Assembly (NCBI GenBank): GCA_002104895.1
Contig: MCFG01000054.1
Coordinates: 35,001-99,000 of the forward strand
Length of the DNA stretch: 64,000 bases
Direction of reading: 5' to 3'
DNA from: Anaeromyces robustus
Lineage: Eukaryota > Neocallimastigomycota > Neocallimastigomycetes > Neocallimastigales > Neocallimastigaceae
Below the pieces are notes generated by a model. The model saw only the letters and a program-made list of their open reading frames with translations. It did no database searches and had not been told where the DNA came from. The position numbers were made by a program, and so were the translations under genes. The stretch's first letter is position 1, and the number at the start of each line of letters is the position of its first letter. Below are positions 1-10,452 of the stretch, in pieces.

Positions 1-1673
1 ATTATTATACCATGAATAACAAACAATTATAAAAATAAATAATATTGCTTTTTTTATATTTTATATATTCTCTAATCAAAAATATAATTCTCTAAAATTC
101 TCTAATTGTTTATTATTAACTATTTTTTTATTTTCTATTTATTTATTTATTTAGTTATTTATTTATTTAGTTATTTATTTATTTATTTATTTATTTAGTT
201 ATTTATTTAGTTATTTATTCATTTATTCATTTATATATAGTTTATTTCTTTTATTATTCGTTTTTTGTTTTTTTTTTATTATTTTTTTTTGTTTTTTGTT
301 TTTTTTATTTTTGTTTTGTTTTGTTTTATGTTTTTTTTTTGCTTTTTGTTTTTATATAAATTTTTTTATCTATTCAATTCTTTATATATTTCAATATATT
401 ATTTTATTATATTTTATTATATTATTATTACTCATTATATAGCATATTAAGTAATAATTTTTTATAATTTTTATTTTAATTTTATACTTTAATGAAAAAA
501 ATTAAAATAAATAATAAAAAATGAAGAATGAAAATTTCTTATATCTATTTATTAAAATTTAACTTTTGTTTTACCATATATTGTAATATATTGCAAATAT
601 ATAGTAAATATAGTAAAATTAGGGATAGAATTAATTAATTGATTATTTTAATTATTTTGAGGATAAACTTAATATTTAAACTTGTTAATAATAATTATTA
701 ATAAGTTAAAATTTATAATATAAATATTAATAATATAATAGAATATAAATGATTAAATGTTATAATTTTAAATTAATATTTGACATCAATTATACAAAAT
801 TTAAATAATCAATATATTACAATCAATTGCAAAATAAATAAAATAAAATAAGAATACAAAGAAAGAACAAATTAATGAAAAAAAATAATATAAAAAAGAA
901 ATATTATAATTAATATTATTATTTCTAACAAATTATTAATTATTAATTAGTAAAGAAAAATAATACATAAATAATAAATATATAATATATAATATATAAT
1001 AATATAATAATAAATAGAATAAATAGAATAAAAATATAAAAATTTAAGGATTAATAATTAATATTAAATTATTACTAATTAACATTATTATTAATCCTAA
1101 AAAAAAATATATTTATATTTATTATTATATAATTAAATATATTATGTATCATATTTATTTATTAGAATAAAACAGAAAAAAAGATGATTAGAAATTAAAT
1201 TAATGGATAAATAAATAAAAAAAAAGTATAAATAGTCTAGTTTTTTTCAATAAAAAATTTTTAAAAAACTTCAAATTCATACCTTTTTTTTACCTTTTTT
1301 TTTTAAATATAAAAAATTATAAAAAGAGTTATTATTTAAAAAAAAATATTATTAGTTATTACTGATAAAATAGATAAATAAATAATAGCCAAAAAAAAAA
1401 AAATAGTTGTAAAATAAAACGATAAACAAAATTTTATAAAAAAAATAATAATAGCAATAATAACGATATACCATAATTTTTTTTATAAATTCTGATAACA
1501 AATACATACTTATCATAAACGTATTCAATTATTTTTATACCAATCAATAACATAAAAAAAGACTATATCTATAAAATAAAATATATTTTTAAAATATTAA
1601 AAAAATAAAATAAAATAAATATCTATCTTTTTAAATATTTTTACCAAATAGTAAATAACAAATAAGAAAAAAA
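1..1673. other. AT-rich intergenic DNA
   Basis: No gene seen. Positions 134-235 are an imperfect ATTT/TTAG tetranucleotide array, followed by T-rich low-complexity sequence to about 360. The short frame around 265-450 translates almost only to F, Y, I and L and is judged an artefact of T-richness. The rest is A/T-dominated with no further structure, and presumably includes the promoter and 5' UTR of the AN1 gene. Confidence 0.7.
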
Positions 1674-1961
1674 ATGTCTTCACCAACTGAATCTACTACT
1701 ACTACTACTTCTGCTACTACTTCAGTTTCAAATACTCCAATAGCTCATCATAAAAAGAGTAATCGTTGCCACTTAGAAGGTTGTAATTCAAGAGTTGTAA
1801 AAATTGTTGGACATTGCCGTTATTGTCAATTTTCATTCTGTTCTACACATCGTTTACCGGAAACTCATAACTGTTCAAACCTTGACTTCTGTAAGCAAAC
1901 ATCTTTTGAGAAGAATTCCTCAAAACTTTTAAGAGAAAAATGTGTTAAACTTAAGGTTTAA
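1674..1961 (+). CDS. AN1-type zinc-finger protein
   Basis: A 95-residue, single-exon protein. Residues 1-27 are a Ser/Thr-rich tail. Residues 32-67 form an AN1 zinc finger: a first Cys pair (RCHLEGC), then HCRYC, FSFC, STH and THNC, giving C-x4-C-x11-C-x2-C-x4-C-x2-H-x5-H-x-C, so all eight zinc ligands are present. AN1 fingers occur in stress-response and ubiquitin/proteasome-linked proteins (ZFAND and yeast Cuz1/Tmc1 families). Here the finger stands alone, without an A20 finger or a ubiquitin-like domain, so the partner is unknown. The start is the first ATG after an A-rich leader and the stop is TAA at 1959-1961. No intron is needed. The first Cys spacing (x4) is wider than the usual x2. 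The family call is firm; the cellular role is inferred. Confidence 0.9.
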   Translation: MSSPTESTTTTTSATTSVSNTPIAHHKKSNRCHLEGCNSRVVKIVGHCRYCQFSFCSTHRLPETHNCSNLDFCKQTSFEKNSSKLLREKCVKLKV

Positions 1962-3409
1962 GAAAAAGAAAAAATAATATAAAAAATTTTATTCATCACG
2001 GCAAACATTTTTATTTAAAGTACTATTAGATAAAAGTTAATTAATTGTAAAAGTAAAAAATAAAAAGCTAATATCAACGTAACTCCTTCAACTAAATATT
2101 GTTGAAAAATATATTTCTTTAAAATTATTTAATTAATATATCAATATATTATTAAATAATAAAATTATATCATATAATAATATCATTTTAATTATTTATC
2201 AAATAAGATAATTATTTAAAAATGAAAATAAATATTTTTATTTATTTTATGGAAAAAATATAATAATAATATTTATTTATATACTTTGCATTCGGAATAT
2301 TAACATTTCATTTAAAAATAATTTAACCTATATAGTGTTTTTTAGTTATTTATTAAATTATAAAAATTAAAAGAAAAAATAAAAATAAAAAAAAATAAAA
2401 AAATTAAAAAAAAGATAAAAAAAATAAAAAAAAATAAAAAAAATAAAATAAAAAAAATGTAAAATAAAAAAAAATTATTATATCTTTTGTATCAAATTTT
2501 TATTTTCTGTGTATATCTTTGTTTATATTATAAAAATAAATAGTATTTCATAATTTTTGTATTTTTGTACATTGATGTGAAAAATCTTATCATGTTAATT
2601 TTAAATATATATATAATATTTTTTTATATATATAATATTTTTTTATAAATTAATGAAATTAATTAAAATATCTTAATAATTTGAAGTAACAATTCATTGT
2701 CTAAAATATAAATATATGTTTTTGAATGCCATCATAATATATTTAATGAAATGAAATAAATTTTGAAAAATTAAATAAATTATTCATAATACTTTCATAT
2801 AGTAAATATATAAATATAAATATATATGTATATATTTACTATAACAAAAAAAAAAAATCTTTAGTGAACATTGAATGTATAAATAATTATATATATACAA
2901 AAAGAATAAAATAAATAATTAAAAATTTAATAAAAAATAATGTTTAAAATTAATATTAAAAAAAAACATGTAAAAATGAAAAAAGTTTATAATAATTAAT
3001 TGACTTGTAATAAGAAATGTATTATATAATTGTATAAATTATAAATATTATATATTACTATTAAACAAATATAAAATACGAATTGAATGATATAAAAAAA
3101 AATTAATAAATATTATAACCAATATAAAATATGAAATATGTAACATAATAATAATAAAACAAAACAACTAGATACTTAATTCTTAATATATAACGATTGA
3201 ACATTATACAATATTAATTTATTATATCATGCATTTCACATTTTCATATGTTCAAAATGTTCAAACTAGCGAGTAAATGTCATATAAGAAATATACATAT
3301 AATAATAATAATAATAACTTAATATGAAATATAATATGAAATGAACAACTATTGAAAAAATCAATTATTTGAAATGTTTTATATAAAATATTTAAGAAAT
3401 AATAATATG

Positions 3410-3445
<36 letters not shown>

Positions 3446-3540
3446 TATATATAACAAAAATATATATATATAATAAAAAATATATAAAACATTTTAACTA
3501 TATAACCAAATATGGAAAATGAAATAAAAAAAATTTTTTT
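1962..3540. other. AT-rich intergenic DNA, no gene seen
   Basis: A/T-rich low-complexity sequence with an A-rich segment at about 2370-2470 and several short TA runs. No coding frame with normal composition was found on either strand. Confidence 0.6.
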
Positions 3541-3551
3541 TTTTAATTTAC

Positions 3552-3624
3552 TTGGCATAGAATATTTCTCTCTATTCAATGATGATTGTTGTTCTGAGTA
3601 GGAATGTATAGGTATAGGAACCAT
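3552..3624 (-). pseudogene. Exon-like fragment, unidentified
   Basis: On the minus strand an ATG at 3624 opens a normally composed peptide beginning MVPIPIHSYSEQQSSLNREK. It ends at a plausible 5' splice site (CCAA|GTAAAT, intron starting at 3551), after which the frame becomes homopolymer. It lies about 100 bp downstream of, and on the same strand as, the dynamin-like pseudogene, so it may be that gene's last recognisable piece. I could not match it to a particular dynamin region. Confidence 0.2.
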
Positions 3625-3834
3625 GAATTCATAAATATATATATAATATTTCTTTTTATATTTTTATTTTTATTTTTTTTTTATTTTTTTTTATTTTTTC
3701 ACTTTTTAGTTTTTCAAATTTAAAATGGTACTGAGATTCTAAGAAATATTTAAATTCATTTTTATTAAAGTTATTTTATGGTAATAAAGTACTTGGAATT
3801 TTAAACTTAACCTAACTCTAAAAAAAAAAAAAAA

Positions 3835-4045
3835 TCCTTGATACAATATTAAATTTAATTCGTTTTTGGAATTATTCAAATGGAGACTTTGAATTTTATA
3901 TTAATTTATCAATTAGTTTATCAAGGTATTGATGATAAAAAAAAAATTCCTTGATATAATATTAAATTTAATTCGTTTTTGGAATTATTCAAATGGAGAC
4001 TTTGAATTATATATTAATTTAACAATTAGTTCATCAATACCTTGA
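3835..4045. repeat. Tandem duplication, 113-bp period
   Basis: Two direct copies, 3835-3947 and 3948 to about 4045, share a near-identical block that includes TTCGTTTTTGGAATTATTC. They duplicate the segment encoding the stalk-like part of the dynamin pseudogene and differ at a few bases, so the duplication is not brand new. Confidence 0.85.
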
Positions 4046-4468
4046 AAGTTTAAACATGTATTTCCATTGACGTCTTGATAATTTGAACATATATCTTTTA
4101 ATTTTGGATTACTAAGATGATTCTTAATAGTTTCTTGTTCAATTTTATGTTCTTCATTATAAGACTATTTGTATTGCTATTCATCATCATTATTATTATT
4201 TCTTATAAGTACAGGAGAATATGCAAATTTATATCTTTCACAATCTTCCACATTACTTATAATCTGATCTGTCGTTACAAAATCAATCTTTGTTAAAACA
4301 ATTAATTCTATTAAATATGTTGTCACTTCATATTCTTTTTCACTAACTTTATAAATTTTAATGCATTCATCGAAAAAAGATTCAGAGGCGAAATTATGTG
4401 CAAAAAGAATTATCGTTTTTTTTTTTTTTTTTTTTAGGTTTTTCAATATATTTAATAATCATATCTTT

Positions 4469-4568
4469 AACCAATTTTTCCGTATCATTATCTATATGAC
4501 TAATTCCAGGTAAGTCTAAACCAATTTTTCCGTATCATTATCTATATGAGTAATTCCATGTAAGTCTA
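4469..4568. repeat. Tandem duplication, 50-bp period, over the G3 motif
   Basis: Units 4469-4518 and 4519-4568 are nearly identical (CCGTATCATTATCTATATGA in both). On the minus strand each encodes DL(P/H)GI(S/T)HIDND, so the GTPase G3 motif occurs twice. Fifty is not a multiple of three, so the second unit is out of frame and the first runs into a TAG. Confidence 0.9.
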
Positions 4569-5040
4569 TAATGATCAAGTTACATAAATCTTTTTTTATA
4601 AATTTCAAGAACAATATTAAAGATTTGGTTAATTGGGCATTAACATTATCATAAATATCTTATCTTTAAACATATCATCTTAATATTTTTAATATATTTA
4701 TTTGTTTGATTAAAATCTATAGTTTTCCATTTTTCATTAGATTTGATCGCTATACATAATATGACAGTATTCATTACCGGTTATTGATTTAATAAGACTG
4801 ATTTGTCATGGAGCTTTTGTACCAATTCTGTCTTTTCTTAGTAATTCATTTTCAGAGATATTCTCAATACTGTTTGATTTTCCAACATTTTGAATATCAA
4901 TGATGACAATATTATGAATCTCAATTGGTACATCAGAACCGGAACATTCAGTTAATACATCTTAAAAAAGAGAATAATTTTTGATAAACAGGAATGTCAC
5001 CAATTATTTTCTTTTTTTTTTTTTTTTTTTTTTAATTTTG

Positions 5041-5293
5041 ACCTGAAAATAAAAAATGATTTTTATTATGAATATTTATAAAGTTTTATGATAAAAAATA
5101 TCAAATTGATGACCAAAATTTTATCCAATATTATACGAAATACTTATTATATTTTAATTCTTAAAGTATTTAATTAACTATAAATTATTAAATTTATAGT
5201 TAATTAAAAATATTACATATCCAATAAATATTTTTTCTTTATCATTAATATTCTATTCATTTATAACCAAAAAATAATAAATCTGTCTAAAAA

Positions 5294-5324
<31 letters not shown>

Positions 5325-6000
5325 GTAAAGTTTTTAAATAAAACATTTTTTTTTCTCAATCTCTTATTTACATTCTAATAAAAAAAAATGTTTATTTATT
5401 TAGATTGTTAGTTCATTTTCCCTAAATATTAAATATTTAATACTAGTACACATAAAAAATATACAATTTAATATCTAAATAACTATATTTTATTATATAA
5501 AAAATAAGACAAAAAAATATACATCAAAATAACACGTTTATGAAAGAAAAAAAAAAGAGAAAAAAAGAAAAGAAAAAACTTTTTTTTTTTATGTTTTTTT
5601 ATTTAATTTTATTTGCTTCATGTTTAATATATAATAGACTAGAAAAAATACATTATAAAAAAAAAGGGGGTAATAGTTAATAAAAAAAAAAATTAAATGA
5701 ATATTCAAAATTATCATATATGTATTTGAATATATGTATTAATTTATCAAATATTCATTTTAAAAAAAAAATAAAATAAATTATAGTTGATCAATAAAAA
5801 AATTTTTTATTTAATATATATAATAAATAGTTTTACTTGTTTTTGTTTTTGTCTTGTTTTTGTTTTTTGTTTTGTTTTCATTTTATTTTTATTTATTTAG
5901 TTATTTAATTATTTATTCATTATTACTATACTTATTATTCTCTTTTTAAAATGAATGTTTTAAATATATATACTTTTATATATATATATAATATTATCTT
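5041..6000. other. AT-rich intergenic DNA
   Basis: No gene seen. It contains a (TA)n run at about 5303-5325, several A and T homopolymers and a TTTTTG-rich stretch at 5840-5880. The right end is the 3' flank of the BAP31-like gene. Confidence 0.6.
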
Positions 6001-6011
6001 ATTTATATTAT

Positions 6012-6608
6012 TTATTCATCCTTTTTAGTAGTATTATTTCTTTTAGTTAAATTATTTTTATCTTCTACTGAATATTCTGGTAAAACATCTTCAGTTGGTT
6101 GATTAATTTTGTTACCGTTAGTTTCTAAAACATTAACTTTGTCACTTAATTCTAAACATTTCTTTTCAAGATTAGTGTACATTTCCTTTAAACTAATATA
6201 TTTCATACGGTAGTTTTCCATTTTTAAAACTAATAAATGAAGTAAATATGTAATAATTGCACAGAATAAAGTAAATATTAAAATATAAAAGTCTCTTTGA
6301 GTTTTATGAAGTTTCTTTGATAAATCAGTAAGTGTTGAATTATCTGTTCTTGTATCTTTATAAGCGTTATTCAATTGTTCCTTAAAACGGGCCATTTGTC
6401 TTAAATTATTAATAAAAAGTAATAAAATAAATACATGAAGTACAATATATACAAATCTTATGCGATTAAGGATTCTATTTTGACTGCTAGAAAGCTTTTC
6501 AACAATTTGTCTTCTTAAAGGAAAAGATGGTAATGAAAGAAATGTTATGGTAGCACAGTGACCAACCAATAAATAAGAAATTGTACCAATGAAAGGAGTA
6601 GATGACAT
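6012..6608 (-). CDS. BAP31-like ER membrane protein
   Basis: A 198-residue, single-exon protein of the B-cell receptor-associated protein 31 family (yeast Yet1/Yet3). These are ER membrane proteins linked to export and quality control of membrane cargo. There are three hydrophobic segments at about residues 8-28, 47-68 and 108-128. The loop FPLRRQIVEKL follows the first, INNLRQMARF follows the second, and RDFYILIFTLF opens the third. All are typical of the family, as is the predicted coiled coil at about 130-165 (MENYRMKYISLKEMYTNLEK). The last four residues are KKDE, which fits the C-terminal KKxx COPI-dependent ER-retrieval signal. Length is close to Yet1/Yet3 and shorter than animal BAP31, which has a longer tail with caspase sites. 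Start is the ATG at 6608. Confidence 0.88.
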   Translation of the reverse strand: MSSTPFIGTISYLLVGHCATITFLSLPSFPLRRQIVEKLSSSQNRILNRIRFVYIVLHVFILLLFINNLRQMARFKEQLNNAYKDTRTDNSTLTDLSKKLHKTQRDFYILIFTLFCAIITYLLHLLVLKMENYRMKYISLKEMYTNLEKKCLELSDKVNVLETNGNKINQPTEDVLPEYSVEDKNNLTKRNNTTKKDE

Positions 6609-7824
6609 TTTTAATAAATATTTATATTTTATAAATTTATATATTATATACTTTTTTTAAAAATTTATTTATTATTTATTAATTTTTAAATTTAATTTTT
6701 AATTATTAATTTTTTTTGTTGTTGTTGTTGTTTTGTTGTTTGTTGTTTTCGTTTTTGTTTTTTTTTTTCTTTGTTCTTTTGTTTTTTTTTTTTTATGTTT
6801 TTGTTTTTGTTTTTGTTTTTGTTTTTGTTTTTGTTTTTGTTTTTTTGTTCTTGTTTGTTTGTTTTTTTATTTGCTAAATGGGAAGTTAAAAATATATATA
6901 TATATTTTATATTTATTATATCGTAATTTTATTTAAAAAAAAAAAAGATACAAATATTAATATTTGATGTTTTTTTTTTTTATTTATTTATTTATTTTTT
7001 TATGTTTTTTTATTATTTTGTATATTATTGATTAATACAATTTATATATAGTATTAATATATTTAGAATATTTATAACAATTAAAAGAGTATAAAAAAAA
7101 ACTATCTTTACGTATGATTTCAAAAATAGAATAAAATAAAATATAATTTTAATATTTAATTACATTAATATTAAATATGGAAATATGTAACGTATAATGT
7201 AATATGTAAATTACATTTAATAAAAAAAATTACATTTCATTTAAATTAAATTTAATTAAATAACTTGAAAAAAACTTTCAAATAATATTTTTTTTGAATG
7301 AAGTGGCGTTTTATGATGAGTTGTCAAATTTTTAGTTGTGTATAAAAAAAAAAATTTATATTACTAATTACTATTATTATATAGTAAACATAAAACTAAT
7401 AATAATAAGTAATTGCAATAATATTATTAATTCAAACTAATAATAATAATTGTGATAATGCTATTAATTCAACAATAAATCATTATTATTATATATGTTA
7501 AATATATATATTCATTAAAAATATTTTTAACAGAATTACCACATTAAAATTAATTTTTATAGTATGTATTTATATATAAAACAGAATTTTACTTTTTATG
7601 TATTTACTTACAATTATTATTACTATTTTTTTTAAAAAAAAAAATAATTGTAACACATATTATTATGTTGTTGTTTTTCTATGATTATTATAATTATTAT
7701 TATTATTATTTTCATTATTATTATAATTGATTATTATCAATATAATTATACTTTTTTGTTTATTTGTTTTTAAAAAAATAATAAAAATGTAAAATACAAA
7801 TGAAGACTTTTTCAAATAAAACAT
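6609..7824. other. AT-rich intergenic DNA with TTTTTG array
   Basis: No gene seen. Positions 6797-6846 are a (TTTTTG)n hexanucleotide array, and the frame there reads only F, V, C and L. Downstream are TTA/ATA-rich segments (7380-7500 and 7690-7740) without coding character. Confidence 0.6.
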
Positions 7825-7829
7825 AAAAA
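7825..7829 (-). terminator. Pol III T5 terminator of tRNA-Val
   Basis: On the minus strand a run of five T lies 10 nt past the tRNA-Val 3' end, as expected for RNA polymerase III termination. Confidence 0.6.
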
Positions 7830-7839
7830 CAAAGCATTA

Positions 7840-7912
7840 TACCCAAACCCGGGTTCGAACCGGAGACCTTTTCCGTGTAAAGGAAACGTAATAACCACTA
7901 CACTATTTGGAT
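7840..7912 (-). tRNA. tRNA-Val (anticodon UAC)
   Basis: A 73-nt intronless tRNA on the minus strand. The acceptor stem ATCCAAA pairs with TTTGGGT (one T-G pair), followed by discriminator A. The D arm is GTGTAGTGGTTATTAC. The anticodon stem TTTCC/GGAAA closes the loop TTTACAC, giving anticodon TAC (Val). The variable loop is AGGTC and the T arm is TCCGG-TTCGAAC-CCGGG. The internal A and B boxes (TAGTGTAGTGG and GGTTCGAACCC) are intact. The layout matches eukaryotic cytosolic tRNA-Val(UAC). A copy of the dispersed repeat family begins about 350 bp beyond its 5' end. Confidence 0.96.
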
Positions 7913-8264
7913 ATTTTCTTAAAGGCAATGATAAATAATGAAATTTTTATAGTACTTTTAATTATAATATTAACTTTACATTTAAAAATTCTAATGAGTT
8001 TTATTTATTATTATTCTCTATAATTTATTATTAATTTACTTTAATTATAATTATTTTCTAAACTTCAAATAATTAATAAATTTTAATATTATATTGAATT
8101 ATCATTTAAAATAATTAATAACATTAATAAAAAAATAATAAGATTATTAAATTATATTTTAAAACAATATCTTTATCATTATTATCTTAAACTAAATCAA
8201 TTCTTAAAAATATTATTGAATATTAAATTTATATAAATTATAAACAATTTATAATTAATATTAT

Positions 8265-10195
8265 AAAAATAATAAACGATTCTAAAATATTTTAATTAAA
8301 TAATATGACTCGAAAATAGTTTCTAAAAACACTTTTAAAATACCTTCTAAATACTTTTTAAATATTCTTTACACTTAAACATTTCTAAATTAGAAATAAC
8401 AACTAATTTTATTTACTTTATAAATAAATAAACAGTTTATCTTTATAATTTTATTAATAATATTATTTATTTTTATTATTTATTTTATTATTATTTTTAT
8501 ACATTTTTACTTATTTTATTCAATAATTTTTAATTATTTTATTTATATTTTTATAAATACTTGTATTATTTTATTTATTATTGTAAATAGTTTAATTTTA
8601 AAGAAAAATATAAATACATGTAAATATTTTTATGTAAATTAATTCTTTACTACTATTTTTAATAATAGCTTAGTCATAAATATAATAAATTAATAATTAT
8701 TAGAATAAATTACTAAATTAAAATATATAATCAACATAAAATAGTTTAGTTAAGAATAAAACTACTATTTAATAAATAATAATAAATTTAATAAAATTTT
8801 AATAAATAAATTTTATATTTTAAACTTAATAATAAAACTGTGTTTTTATAAAACAATTTTAGTGTTTAAATTTACAATCTACTGGAAAATAACTTAGACA
8901 GTTATTCTGAAAATACATAGGTAATATCACTTTCTTCCCTATAAAGAATTAAGATATTACCATTTTGTATTAGCAATGATACAATATTCCCTTATATACA
9001 CATTATTTCTAAACCCATATTTTTAAACCTTTTATCCCATATAAACTAACATTTAATAAAACTTCTTTATAATATTATTAATATCTTAAAACATAATAAT
9101 TTTATCTATATTAAAAATTATTTTTATATTATCAATATTTTATTAATATCTTAAAATAAATTATAAATATTTTATTAATATCAAATAAATTTTATTAATA
9201 CTTTATAATTAATATTCTTATAATAAATTTTATCAATATTCTTATAATAAATAAATATTATTAATATTTTATATTAAATAAATCCTATTAATATCTTATA
9301 ATAAATTCTATATCTTTATTAATATTTTAAATAAATCTTATTAATATTTTATAATAAACTTTATATATAATAAATAATATTTTAAATAATATTTTATCAA
9401 TATCAAATATTTTATAACACTTTATTAATACATTTTATTTATATTCTTATAATTATTAATATTTCTAATTCTAACCTTTAATAAATTTAATACTTCAATA
9501 TAATTATAATAATAAATATTTATAATAATAAATATATAAATAATTATAATTAAATAATACTATCCACTCTTTTCCCTTTTTCCCTTATCCTTTCCCTCCA
9601 ACTTAAAAACCCTGGACAAATACAGAAAATAAATATTCTGTATATTATTAAAATAAAATAAAATAAATAAAATAATAAAAATTAATTATAAAATAAATGA
9701 ATTATTTATAAAATGTATAATACAGAAGTTAAATGTATTTCTGTATAAAAGTATAATATTTATTTTTAATTTTTATTTAAAACACTAAATAGATTAATAA
9801 AATATTTAATAATTAGAATAGAAAATATTAATAAATAATAATAACAATAATAATTAATATTAAAATAAATCTTAGAAAATAATGTTTAGAATAGAGAATT
9901 ATATTATAAAATAAATAATAATAATTAGATTAATTAAATAAATAATAATAATAATAATAGTCGAAAGACTATAATAATAAAATTCATGTATTATAAAAAG
10001 AGGATAATTTTTCTTTCTTTTATAAGACGATCAATAATTTGTATTTAAAAATAAGAATAATAAAAATAAAAGAAGAGTTAAACAAAAGATTATTTTATTT
10101 TTAATTTTATTGATTCATTAGTAATAATTATTTAGTATATAAGTTAATTATATTTATTGTTTATGAATATACATGTTTCCTGCATCAGCAAAATA
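8265..10195 (+). repeat. Dispersed AT-rich repeat, copy A
   Basis: This block matches the 28.7-29.8 kb block in order: TTTTAATT-AATAA(C/T)ATGACT near 8290, ATTGTAAATAGTTTAAT with AATATAAATAC near 8580-8620, and TTCATGTATTATAAAA with CTTTCTTTTAT near 9985. It ends at AATATACATGTTTCCTGCATCA, written here in parts as AATATACATG and TTTCCTGCATCA (about 10190). It also matches the reversed copy at 37.3-39.0 kb (ACACATTATTTCTAAA near 8999; TATAAACTAACATTTAATAA near 9043). No open frame is present. The shared abrupt end after CCTGCAT suggests a common 3' boundary, as in a non-autonomous or decayed retroelement, but no terminal repeats or target duplications were proven. Confidence 0.6.
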
Positions 10196-10452
10196 ATGAT
10201 ATTTCCTTAAATATTCATTATTGCCTAATCCGTTGTTTCATGTCGCGAATATTAGTGGATTTAAAATTGAAATTCACTAATAGATCAATTACATTTAAAT
10301 TTCGTTATTGACTAAATCACTTAAAATTCGATTTTCAATAAAATAAACAAATATTAAAAAGTAATTAAATTGATATTGTAAAGGGTTTGGACAAATTAAA
10401 TAAATATTAATCAACTTAATTTAACCCTTAAGATATTAATAAAAATAATCAG

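Larger units (their letters stand above)
3720..5015 (-). pseudogene. Dynamin-like large GTPase, decayed
   Basis: Reading the minus strand from about 5015 down, separate frame pieces align in order with a dynamin/Mx-type GTPase domain. Near 4840-4900 is IVIIDIQNVGKSNSIENIS, matching G1 (canonical GDxxSGKS) with its first Gly changed to Asp. Next come LLRKDRIGTKAP, matching the G2 segment, and GNEYCHIMYSDQ. Near 4500 is DLPGISHIDNDTEKLV, the G3 motif, and near 4290 LTKIDFVTTDQ, the G4 TKxD motif. Then FQGIDELIVKLIYNSKSPFE resembles the following stalk region. In-frame stops follow the G1/G2 block, two internal tandem duplications break the frame, and no start or complete C-terminus is visible. 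Dynamin-family proteins remodel membranes by GTP-driven assembly; this copy cannot encode one. Family assignment rests on motif order, not a search. Confidence 0.75.

Noticed and set aside
265-450. T-rich 61-codon frame
   Set aside because: Composition almost entirely F, Y, I and L from poly-T. No family features.
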